Positions 16,981-25,036 of a stretch of DNA of 64,000 nt are shown here, in pieces. Numbering within the stretch: the first letter of the stretch is position 1; each line of letters opens with the position of its first letter. The translations under genes and the position numbers were made by a program. The notes beneath the pieces were generated by a model. The model searched no databases. It saw nothing but the letters and a program-made list of their open reading frames with translations, and was not told where the DNA came from. The stretch spans positions 62,001-126,000 of the forward strand of contig CATOMC010000001.1 in assembly GCA_951801245.1 (NCBI GenBank). Direction: 5' to 3'. This DNA is from an uncultured Lachnospiraceae bacterium (lineage in GTDB: Bacteria; Bacillota_A; Clostridia; Lachnospirales; Lachnospiraceae).

Positions 16981-19035
16981 ATGGCTAAGATAAATGTGTT
17001 GGATCATCAGACGATTGATCAGATCGCGGCGGGTGAGGTGGTGGAGCGTCCGGCCAGTGTGGTGAAGGAGCTGGTGGAAAACGCCATCGATGCGGGGGCG
17101 GATGCTGTCACTGTGGAGATTAAAGATGGCGGTATTTCCATGATCCGCGTCACCGATAATGGCGGCGGCATCGAGAAATCCCAGGTGGGGAATGCTTTTT
17201 TGCGCCATGCGACCAGTAAGATTACTTCTGCCGATGATTTGACCAGGCTGGTCAGCCTTGGATTCCGCGGGGAGGCTCTGGCCAGTATTGCGGCGGTGGC
17301 ACAGGTGGAGATGATTAGTAAGATACCGGAGGAACTGACGGGCATTCGTTATGTGATCGAGGGCGGCATCGAGAAGGGGAAAGAAGAAGTGGGCGCACCC
17401 CAGGGCACGACCATGATTGTGCGCAACCTGTTCTATAACACACTGCCCCGCAGGAAGTTTTTGAAACAGCCCCAGACGGAAGGCTCTTACGTTGCTGATC
17501 TGATGGAACATCTGGCCATGTCAAATCCAAAGGTTTCCTTTAAATTTATATTAAACGGGCAGACGAAATTCTTTACCACAGGCAGTGACGATCTTAGAGA
17601 GATTGTGTACCGCATTTATGGGAAGGAAATATCCGCAGAACTTCTGGATTTTCAATGTGATTTGGAGGGGATGCAGATCAACGGGCTTTTGGGAAAACCG
17701 GTGATTAACCGATCGAACCGGACGTATGAGATTTTTTATATCAATGGCAGATATATCAGAAGCACACTGATCAGTAAGGCTGTGGAGGAAGGCTACCGGG
17801 AATATCTGATGCAGCATAAATTCCCTTTTTGTGTCCTGCATTTTCAGGTGGATACAACGAAAGTGGATGTTAATGTACACCCTTCCAAGATGGAGGTGCG
17901 CATCGCCGACGGTCCTTTGTTCTATGAAGAGGTCAAGAATGCCATCCATGAGACACTGCACAGGGTAGAGATGATTCCGGAAGTATCGATTGCTAGTGGA
18001 CCGGCAAAGAACAAGGATAAAGCAGGGAAAACGGAAAAGGCAAAGGGGGAGGCCGTGCCGGAACCCTTTGAGACCAACCGGATTGCACAGCAGCTAAAGG
18101 ACGGACAAAAAAGAGGCAGCAATATGGTACAAGCTGAAAGAGCCCCGTCTATTCAGGCCATTTACCAAAAGAGCAGGTCCACGCAGGCTTATGAGCCGCA
18201 GCAGAGGGAAGCGTCTGCGAACCGTCTTCTGCAGAAAGAGTCCGTTTATGAGCAACAGCAGAGGAAAGCGCCCGCAAATCAGTTGCGGGAAGAGCCCGTT
18301 TATGAACTACAACAGGGAAAAGTGCCCGCAGACCAGCTTCTTCGGGAAGCGTCTGCTTATGAACTACAGACCACCGGGGCGGTACAGACCGCGGCGGGCA
18401 TGGATGCAAGGCAGATGGAACTGTTTGATGACAGACTCTTGTCGGCCAAGGCAAAAGAGCATTATGAGATTATCGGGCAGCTCTTTGAGACATACTGGCT
18501 GATTGCTTACCAGGATAAGCTGCTGATTGTAGACCAGCATGCTGCCCATGAAAAGGTCAAATATGAGCGGCTTATGAAAAGGTTCCGGGAAAAGGATGCA
18601 GCTTCGCAGACCATCAATCCGCCTGTGATCCTGGCGTTAAATAACCGGGAGAAGGCCTGTTACTTAGATCATGCGGATGATTTCGCGGCATTGGGGTTCG
18701 TGATAGAGGAGTTTGGCGGAAACGACTATGCCATCCGCGGAGTCCCGATGGATCTGTATGGCTATGGGGAGGGAGAGTTTTTCTATGAAGTGCTGGACGA
18801 GCTGGTGGATGAAGCTGTGACAGGCACGCCGGAGAGCATCCGCATCCGTATTGCAACCATGGCCTGCAAAGCTGCGGTGAAGGGAAATATGAGGCTGAAC
18901 CGTCAGGAAATGGAAGCACTGATCGATGAACTGCTGACGTTGGACAATCCATATCATTGCCCCCACGGCAGACCGACGATCATATCCATGAGTAAATATG
19001 AGATTGAGAAGAAGTTTAAGAGGATTGTGAACTGA
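16981..19035 (+). CDS. mutL: DNA mismatch repair endonuclease MutL
   Basis: MutL is a GHKL ATPase and latent nicking endonuclease that acts after MutS. The 684-residue protein has the N-terminal ATPase with ENAIDAGA (33-40), DNGGGI and GFRGEAL, and a C-terminal domain with the metal-binding endonuclease motif DQHAAHEKVKYE beginning at Asp518 and CPHGRPT at about 660. So it belongs to the endonuclease-type MutL of bacteria without MutH. The flexible linker contains three degenerate tandem repeats (18190-18369). The stop TGA shares its last base with the ATG of miaA. Confidence 0.96.
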   Translation: MAKINVLDHQTIDQIAAGEVVERPASVVKELVENAIDAGADAVTVEIKDGGISMIRVTDNGGGIEKSQVGNAFLRHATSKITSADDLTRLVSLGFRGEALASIAAVAQVEMISKIPEELTGIRYVIEGGIEKGKEEVGAPQGTTMIVRNLFYNTLPRRKFLKQPQTEGSYVADLMEHLAMSNPKVSFKFILNGQTKFFTTGSDDLREIVYRIYGKEISAELLDFQCDLEGMQINGLLGKPVINRSNRTYEIFYINGRYIRSTLISKAVEEGYREYLMQHKFPFCVLHFQVDTTKVDVNVHPSKMEVRIADGPLFYEEVKNAIHETLHRVEMIPEVSIASGPAKNKDKAGKTEKAKGEAVPEPFETNRIAQQLKDGQKRGSNMVQAERAPSIQAIYQKSRSTQAYEPQQREASANRLLQKESVYEQQQRKAPANQLREEPVYELQQGKVPADQLLREASAYELQTTGAVQTAAGMDARQMELFDDRLLSAKAKEHYEIIGQLFETYWLIAYQDKLLIVDQHAAHEKVKYERLMKRFREKDAASQTINPPVILALNNREKACYLDHADDFAALGFVIEEFGGNDYAIRGVPMDLYGYGEGEFFYEVLDELVDEAVTGTPESIRIRIATMACKAAVKGNMRLNRQEMEALIDELLTLDNPYHCPHGRPTIISMSKYEIEKKFKRIVN
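18190..18369 (+). repeat. Tandem repeats in the MutL linker
   Basis: Three in-frame copies of 57, 54 and 57 bases begin at 18190, 18247 and 18301, with a partial fourth at 18358. Each encodes a unit like Y-E-x-Q-Q-x-x-x-x-A-[ND]-[RQ]-L-x-E-x-[SP]. They lie in the disordered linker between ATPase and endonuclease domains. Confidence 0.8.
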
Positions 19036-20012
19036 TGAAACAGCAGGAAAAAAGGCCGTTAGTCCTATTGACCGGCCCCACGGCGGTGGGAAAATCCGCT
19101 CTGGCCGTAGAACTGGCAGAGAAGATCGGCGCAGAGATTGTCTCGGCTGACTCCATGCAGGTGTACCGCCATATGGACATTGGTTCTGCCAAGATCACCC
19201 CACAGGAAATGGCAGGGATTCCACACCATCTGATAGATGTGCTGGAACCTACCGAGGAATTTAATGTGGTGATCTTTCAAAAGATGGCCAAAGAAGCGAT
19301 ACAACAGATTTATGACAGAGGAAATATTCCCATTCTGGCGGGCGGTACCGGATTCTATATTCAGGCAGTCTTGTATGATATAGATTTTACACAGAATGAT
19401 GAGGACACCGCCTTTCGCAGGCATCTGGAACAGACAGCGGCCCGGGAAGGACCGCAAGTGCTGTTTGAGAAGCTTAAGAAAGTGGATCCCGCATCCTGTG
19501 AGATCATCCATGCCAATAATGTCAAACGCGTCATCCGTGCCCTGGAGTTTTACGAGAAGACCGGCAGGAGAATTTCAGAGCATAATGAGGAACAAAGAGC
19601 GCGGCGTTCGCCATACAATTTTGCTTATTTTGTGCTGCAAGACGACAGGGAGAGGATTTATCGCAAAATTGAAGAGCGGGTGGATCAGATGCTGTCCCAG
19701 GGGCTGGTGGAGGAAGTGGCAGTTTTGCGGGATATGGGATGCACCAAAGACATGGTGTCCATGCAGGGACTGGGCTATAAAGAGATACTTTCTTACCTGC
19801 AAGGAGAGATCTCTCTGGAGGAGGCAGTTTACCTGATTAAGCGGGATACCAGACACTTTGCCAAAAGGCAGATGACCTGGTTTCGGAGGGAAAAAGAGGT
19901 CATTTGGATGGACAGGAGAGATTTTGACCAGAGTAGTCAAAAAATGCTGTTGTTCATGCAGGGAATCCTGCACGAACGGGGTATTATCCTGCAGAAAAAA
20001 ACGGTTTACTAG
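19035..20012 (+). CDS. miaA: tRNA dimethylallyltransferase
   Basis: MiaA transfers a dimethylallyl group to A37 of tRNAs that read UNN codons, producing the substrate for MiaB. The 325-residue protein has the P-loop GPTAVGKSALA, the SADSMQVYRHMDIGSAK motif, GGTGFYIQAVLYDIDF, and the C-terminal FAKRQMTWFRRE segment that contacts tRNA. It overlaps mutL by one base (ATGA arrangement), so translation is coupled. Confidence 0.97.
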   Translation: MKQQEKRPLVLLTGPTAVGKSALAVELAEKIGAEIVSADSMQVYRHMDIGSAKITPQEMAGIPHHLIDVLEPTEEFNVVIFQKMAKEAIQQIYDRGNIPILAGGTGFYIQAVLYDIDFTQNDEDTAFRRHLEQTAAREGPQVLFEKLKKVDPASCEIIHANNVKRVIRALEFYEKTGRRISEHNEEQRARRSPYNFAYFVLQDDRERIYRKIEERVDQMLSQGLVEEVAVLRDMGCTKDMVSMQGLGYKEILSYLQGEISLEEAVYLIKRDTRHFAKRQMTWFRREKEVIWMDRRDFDQSSQKMLLFMQGILHERGIILQKKTVY

Positions 20013-20408
20013 CATATTTTGTCAAAAATTATCGAAAGATTTGTGCAGAAGAGGAGAAATCAATTTCAAAACCGCTGATTTACGTCAAAAAAGGAAAGAG
20101 GAATTCCGTTATCCGGCATAAAACAGACAAAAGTAAAGATGACTTTTGGGGCAAAAAGATATCGTAACCTCTGTTAAAATCTTGTTTTTACAATAATGGA
20201 AGTATGTAAATACAGAAAAAACAGCGTTTTCATGTGTCGTAATACCGATACCGTCCTTTGACACGGTTGGTAGAAAAAGGTCGAAAACTGCAGGAAATTT
20301 GATGCAAAAAGTCTTCCTTATAAAATGTTATCAGAGGATACAAGGCGGGTACTGCGGGGGATAAACGGTGCAAAATTGTACGAAAAAGAAATGCAGTCAG
20401 AAAGGCAG
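20013..20408. other. Gap between miaA and the PLP enzyme gene
   Basis: This AT-rich gap has no convincing gene or terminator. It contains a small hairpin (ACCGT/ACGGT near 20249-20266). A TTGACA at 20258-20263 has no acceptable -10 at 17 bases. An in-frame ATG at 20325 would extend the next gene into the gap but lacks a ribosome site. Confidence 0.4.
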
Positions 20409-21722
20409 ATGATAACAAAAATGATTGATTTGAAAGAACAATACAGGCAGTCCGGCATCTCGGAGGCTGTCTACGCGTATGGCGAAAAGATTCTTGACTC
20501 CCTGCGGGAGCGATTTGCGCAGATCGATGAGACTGCCGAATATAACCAGCTTAAGGTCATCCGGGCCATGCAGCAGGCCAACGTCAGTGAAGCGTGTCTT
20601 CTTGGCACCACCGGCTATGGCTACAACGACCTTGGACGGGATACCTTAGAGAAAGTCTATGCGGCTGTCTTCCAGACAGAAGATGCGCTGGTGAGACCGC
20701 AGATTACCTGCGGCACCCATGCGCTGGCCCTGGCGCTTATGAGCAATCTGCGGCCTGGGGACGAGCTGTTATCTCCGGTGGGCAAACCCTATGACACCCT
20801 GGAAGAAGTCATCGGAATCCGGCCGTCTAAAGGCTCTTTAAAGGAGTACGGCATATCTTACAGACAGGTGGACCTATTGCCGGACGGCAGTTTCGACTAT
20901 GAGGGGATCAAGGCGGCTGTCCATGATAAGACAAGGCTTGTGACCATCCAGCGCTCCAAAGGCTATCAGACGCGCCCCACACTGTCTGTTGCAAAGATCG
21001 GAGAACTGATCGCTTTTGTGAAGGGACTGAAACCGGATGTGATCTGTATGGTGGATAACTGTTATGGAGAGTTTGTGGAGACTATGGAGCCGGCGCAGGT
21101 GGGCGCGGACATGGTAGTAGGGTCTTTGATCAAGAATCCGGGCGGCGGGCTTGCCCCCATCGGCGGCTACATCGCAGGCAGAAAAGACTGCGTGGAAAAC
21201 GCGGCGTACCGTCTGACCTCACCTGGACTTGGCAAGGAGGTGGGGGCTTCCCTCGGTGTGCTTCCGGCTTTCTATCAGGGGCTGTTTCTGGCACCCACGG
21301 TGACGGCGAGCGCCCTCAAAGGGGCAGTTTTTGCGGCAAATATTTATGAAAAAATAGGATTTTCTGTGGTGCCGGACGCATCTGAGAGCCGTCACGATAT
21401 CATCCAGGCAGTGACTTTTGGGTCCAAGGAGGGTGTGATCGCCTTCTGTGAGGGAATTCAGGCGGCGGCCTCTGTGGACAGCTTTGTGACGCCGGAGCCT
21501 TGGGACATGCCCGGCTATGACTCTCAGGTCATCATGGCGGCCGGTGCCTTTGTCTCGGGATCTTCCATTGAACTGAGCGCGGACGGGCCGATCGCGCCGC
21601 CTTATGCGGTTTATTTTCAGGGAGGACTCACTTTTCCCCACGCGAAACTGGGCATCTTAAAGACGCTGCAGTGTCTGATAGATAAAGGTGTGGTAACACC
21701 GGATTTTAGGCGGTGCATGTAG
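20409..21722 (+). CDS. PLP-dependent enzyme, aluminum-resistance/methionine gamma-lyase-like (YnbB family)
   Basis: This fold-type I PLP enzyme is of the family annotated as aluminum resistance protein or methionine gamma-lyase-like. The likely PLP lysine sits in SLIKNPGGGLAPIGG, and the substrate-binding region includes GTHALALAL and VDNCYGEF. The true reaction is unknown. From ATG 20409 (weak AAAGG ahead) it has 437 residues and begins just before the conserved SGISEAVYAYGEKI; in-frame ATGs at 20325 and 20391 are alternatives. In Firmicutes this gene commonly follows miaA or lexA-region genes, as it does here. Confidence 0.8.
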   Translation: MITKMIDLKEQYRQSGISEAVYAYGEKILDSLRERFAQIDETAEYNQLKVIRAMQQANVSEACLLGTTGYGYNDLGRDTLEKVYAAVFQTEDALVRPQITCGTHALALALMSNLRPGDELLSPVGKPYDTLEEVIGIRPSKGSLKEYGISYRQVDLLPDGSFDYEGIKAAVHDKTRLVTIQRSKGYQTRPTLSVAKIGELIAFVKGLKPDVICMVDNCYGEFVETMEPAQVGADMVVGSLIKNPGGGLAPIGGYIAGRKDCVENAAYRLTSPGLGKEVGASLGVLPAFYQGLFLAPTVTASALKGAVFAANIYEKIGFSVVPDASESRHDIIQAVTFGSKEGVIAFCEGIQAAASVDSFVTPEPWDMPGYDSQVIMAAGAFVSGSSIELSADGPIAPPYAVYFQGGLTFPHAKLGILKTLQCLIDKGVVTPDFRRCM

Positions 21723-21861
21723 CTCAAAGAGATAAACTTTGCTTAAATTTGCCATTTTTTATGTACATCAAAAACCGGTTGTGATAAAATGGGCGTTGGA
21801 GAAAGTAAGCCGCAGGCTGTCCCGCAGGCCAGGAGAGAGATGCTGTCGGGAAAGAGGCTGA

Positions 21862-22584
21862 ATGAAAACAGTAAAGTGTGAGAACAATGAGTATTACAGG
21901 TTGCAAAATCTTCCATATGAGAAATTCGTGACACATGGGGGTCAGGCGCTGACAGATGCGGAATTGCTGGCGATCATCCTGCGGACAGGAACCAGGGGCG
22001 TGAATGCGGTCCGGTTAGGAGAGAAGGTACTTTCGCAGATCAGTAAGAACGGTAACGGGCTTCTCGGGCTGCACCAGATTTCCCTGCATGATCTTATGCA
22101 GATAGAGGGGATCGGGCAGGTGAAGGCCGTCAAACTCAAAGCTATCGCCGAACTTTCCACACGGATCGCGCAGACGAAGGCGAGAAAGACGCTTAGTTAC
22201 CACACGCCGCACTCGATCGCGCAGTATTATATGGAGCGGTTCCGGCATGAGAATGTGGAGCATATCCTGCTCATCATGTTCGATTCCGGCATGCATGCCA
22301 TCGGGGAGAAAATCCTGTCAAAGGGCACGATCAATGCTTCTCTTTTGTCTCCAAGAGAAGTCTTTATCCAGGCTTTCAAGGAACAGGCGGCCGGCGTGAT
22401 GATCCTGCACAACCATCCGGGCGGCAATCCGGTGCCCAGCGAGAACGATCTGCAGATCACGAATCGGATCAAAGAGACAGGGGAACTTACGGATATTCCT
22501 CTTCTGGATCATATCATCATTGGAGACAACAGCTATTTCAGCTTTAAAGAAAGCGGACTATTGACGAAAGAGTCGGGGGCTTAA
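21862..22584 (+). CDS. radC: RadC family JAB/MPN protein
   Basis: The 240-residue protein has an N-terminal helix-hairpin-helix region (LMQIEGIGQVKAVKL) and a C-terminal JAB1/MPN-like metal domain with HNHPGGNPVPSENDL, whose two His and Asp would bind zinc. RadC was named as a repair protein, but its role is unsettled. It lies directly ahead of mreB, the classical radC-mreBCD order of many bacteria. Confidence 0.93.
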   Translation: MKTVKCENNEYYRLQNLPYEKFVTHGGQALTDAELLAIILRTGTRGVNAVRLGEKVLSQISKNGNGLLGLHQISLHDLMQIEGIGQVKAVKLKAIAELSTRIAQTKARKTLSYHTPHSIAQYYMERFRHENVEHILLIMFDSGMHAIGEKILSKGTINASLLSPREVFIQAFKEQAAGVMILHNHPGGNPVPSENDLQITNRIKETGELTDIPLLDHIIIGDNSYFSFKESGLLTKESGA

Positions 22585-22585
22585 T

Positions 22586-22594
22586 TGCTATAAT
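22586..22594 (+). promoter_or_regulatory. Possible extended -10 promoter of mreB
   Basis: TGCTATAAT at 22586-22594 is an extended -10 element. A TTGACG at 22561-22566 is 22 bases away, too far for a normal -35. It begins at the stop codon of radC and would start the morphogenesis transcript. Confidence 0.4.
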
Positions 22595-22616
22595 AGAAAG
22601 AAAGGGGTAAAATACC

Positions 22617-23627
22617 TTGGCTAATAATGCGTTTGGAATTGATCTGGGTACCAGTAATATTAAAATATATAACCGTGCGGACGATGATGTTTTCGTGGAA
22701 AAGAACATGATCGCCATCGAGAATAAGAAAACATTGTTCGCCTATGGCGACGCGGCTTTTGAGATGTATGAGAAGGCGCCGAGCAATATCAACATTACGT
22801 ATCCTTTAAGTAATGGCGTGATAGCGGATATCCAGAATATGGAGACCCTGATTAAGTATTTCCTGACTGATCTGATGAAAAACAACGTGCGCCCTGCGGA
22901 CTATTATATTGCGGTCCCATGGGATGTGACAGAGGTAGAGAAACGTGCCTTTAAAGACCTGATCAAAGAATCTAATGTGAAGGCTAAGAAAGTTATGATG
23001 GTGGATAAGGCCGTGGCGGACGGTCTGGGTCTTGGCATTGACGTCAAGAATTCCCAGGGGGTTCTGGTGGTCAATGTGGGGTTTGATACCACGGAGATTT
23101 CGATCCTTTCCCTGGGCGGTATTGTGTTGAGCCGCCTGATCAAAGTGGGCGGCCGCAAGTTCGATGAAGCCATCAAAGCGGCAGTACGCCGGGAATTCAG
23201 CCTGATCATCGGCGGCAAGACCGCAGAGGTTGTCAAGACTTCCCTGTTGGATTTAGAGGACCAGCGAGTTGGCGCCACTGTATATGGACGGGACATCGTG
23301 ACCGGACTGCCGGTAGAAAGAGAGATCCCTACGGCATTGGTGGATGACTGTCTGATAGAGCATTTTAATACGATCATTGATAATATCAAGGTGATTCTGG
23401 AGCGCACGCCGCCGGAACTGGCGGCCGATATTTACCGTCACGGCATTTATCTGACAGGCGGTGCGTCTCAGGTCAGTAAGCTATCGCAGCTTATGAGCAA
23501 AGGCACGGGGCTTACTGTCAATGTTTCGGAAAACCCGGTGACCAGTGTGGCGCTTGGACTTTCTAAGATCATCAAAGAGGATAATTATAAAACGGTAGCG
23601 TATGCAATAGAAGGAATGAGTAAATGA
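22617..23627 (+). CDS. mreB: Rod shape-determining protein MreB
   Basis: MreB is the bacterial actin homologue that directs lateral wall synthesis. The 336-residue protein starts with TTG (AAGGGG at 22602-22607) and has the actin phosphate-1 loop FGIDLGTSNIKIY, the phosphate-2 region VVNVGFDTTEISILSLGGIV and the adenosine motif GIYLTGGASQVSKL. The canonical IGDKTAEEIK-type segment is shortened to IGGKTAEVVK. It overlaps mreC by 4 bases. Confidence 0.95.
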   Translation: MANNAFGIDLGTSNIKIYNRADDDVFVEKNMIAIENKKTLFAYGDAAFEMYEKAPSNINITYPLSNGVIADIQNMETLIKYFLTDLMKNNVRPADYYIAVPWDVTEVEKRAFKDLIKESNVKAKKVMMVDKAVADGLGLGIDVKNSQGVLVVNVGFDTTEISILSLGGIVLSRLIKVGGRKFDEAIKAAVRREFSLIIGGKTAEVVKTSLLDLEDQRVGATVYGRDIVTGLPVEREIPTALVDDCLIEHFNTIIDNIKVILERTPPELAADIYRHGIYLTGGASQVSKLSQLMSKGTGLTVNVSENPVTSVALGLSKIIKEDNYKTVAYAIEGMSK

Positions 23628-24493
23628 GCCCAATCGTCAAGAAAAAAGGAGAAAAATTTACATTACCAAGTAAATATCTCCTTTTTATTTTAACAATCCT
23701 CTGCACCGGCATGGTGCTGCTTACTTTTAATACCACCGTGTTCAGCGGACCGTTAAGTGCGGTAGCAGGTTATACGATCGTCCCCTTCGAGGAGGGGATC
23801 AGCGTGGTGGGAAGCTGGCTGTCCGGCCGGTCCGAGGAACTGGCCAGCATCCGCGATCTGCTGACGGAGAATGAGGCCTTAAAGCAACAGGTGGACGAAC
23901 TGACCATTGATAATACAAGACTACAGCAGGACCGCTATGAACTGACAAACTTACGGCAGCTTTATAATCTGGATACACAGTACGATGAGTACCAGAAGAC
24001 AGGCGCCCGTATCATCGCCAAAGATGCCGGCAACTGGTTTCATTCCTTCGTGATCAATAAAGGCGCTAAGGACGGGATCGCTGTAGATATGAACGTGATG
24101 GCGGGGAGCGGCCTGGTGGGGCGCGTGGTGGATGTGGGGCCTAACTGGTCCAAAGTCAAGGCCATCATAGCCGATGACTCCAATGTCAGTGCCATGGTAC
24201 TTGCCAGTTCTGACAATCTGATCGTTTCCGGTAATCTGAAACTCTACGATTCCGGCGTGATCGAGTTCGAACAGTTGATCGACAGCGCGGGTGTCGTGGT
24301 GGAGGGCGACAAGATCGTGACCTCTAATATCAGCGATAAGTTCCTGCCGGGGATTTTGATCGGATACATCAATACCATCAATCCGGATGCCAACAACCTC
24401 ACCAAATCCGGGCATATTACACCGGCGGTTGATTTTGAACACTTAGAAGAGGTACTGGTCATTATGGAGTTAAAGCAGACGGTGACGGAGTGA
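23624..24493 (+). CDS. mreC: Rod shape-determining protein MreC
   Basis: MreC is a bitopic protein that links MreB to PBP2 outside the membrane. The 289-residue protein has a short basic cytoplasmic tail, one membrane helix at about 17-38, a coiled coil at about 70-105 (ENEALKQQVDELTIDNTRLQQ region) and two beta domains including NKGAKDGIAVDMNVMAGSGLVGRV. Its gene overlaps mreB by ATGA. Confidence 0.95.
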   Translation: MSPIVKKKGEKFTLPSKYLLFILTILCTGMVLLTFNTTVFSGPLSAVAGYTIVPFEEGISVVGSWLSGRSEELASIRDLLTENEALKQQVDELTIDNTRLQQDRYELTNLRQLYNLDTQYDEYQKTGARIIAKDAGNWFHSFVINKGAKDGIAVDMNVMAGSGLVGRVVDVGPNWSKVKAIIADDSNVSAMVLASSDNLIVSGNLKLYDSGVIEFEQLIDSAGVVVEGDKIVTSNISDKFLPGILIGYINTINPDANNLTKSGHITPAVDFEHLEEVLVIMELKQTVTE

Positions 24494-24517
24494 CTTTTTA
24501 GGGTTTGGAGGGAAAGT

Positions 24518-25036
24518 ATGAAACGCGGCATTCTTACGGCCTTTTTGATTGTAATATGTTTTCTGCTGCAGTGTACCGTGTTCCGGTTTCTTGCATTTGG
24601 CGGCATCGGGCCGAATCTGCTGATTGTCCTGACAGCCTCTTTCGGCTTTATGAGAGGAGAAAAGACAGGACTTGTGATCGGCTTTTTCTGCGGCCTTTTG
24701 GTGGACATTTTTTTTGCCAGTGTGATCGGTTTCTATGCTTTATTGTACATGTATATTGGCTATATGAACGGCAAGTTTGCGGCCATCTTTTATCCGCAGG
24801 ATATTAAGCTGCCGGTCGCCCTGATCTTATGCAGCGATTTCTTTTATGGGATTATCTGTTACGTGATCTTATTTCTTCTGCGTAGCAGGTTTGAGTTTAC
24901 GTATTATCTTTGGCATATCATTCTGCCGGAGATCGTTTATACAATTGTAGTCACTTTGCTTCTGTATCCGATCGTTCTGTGGATCAACACCAGACTGGAG
25001 CAGGGTGAACTGAGGAGTGGGAAAAAGTTTGTTTGA
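24518..25036 (+). CDS. mreD: Rod shape-determining protein MreD
   Basis: The 172-residue protein is hydrophobic, with about five membrane segments, and opens with a helix containing LIVICFLLQCTVFRFLAFGG followed by PNLLIVLTASFGFMRGEKTGLV, which is typical MreD. It completes the MreBCD set that guides cell elongation. GGAGGG precedes the start. Confidence 0.92.
   Translation: MKRGILTAFLIVICFLLQCTVFRFLAFGGIGPNLLIVLTASFGFMRGEKTGLVIGFFCGLLVDIFFASVIGFYALLYMYIGYMNGKFAAIFYPQDIKLPVALILCSDFFYGIICYVILFLLRSRFEFTYYLWHIILPEIVYTIVVTLLLYPIVLWINTRLEQGELRSGKKFV

Noticed and set aside
20258..20263. TTGACA as a promoter for the PLP enzyme gene
   Set aside because: No acceptable -10 sequence lies 16-19 bases downstream.
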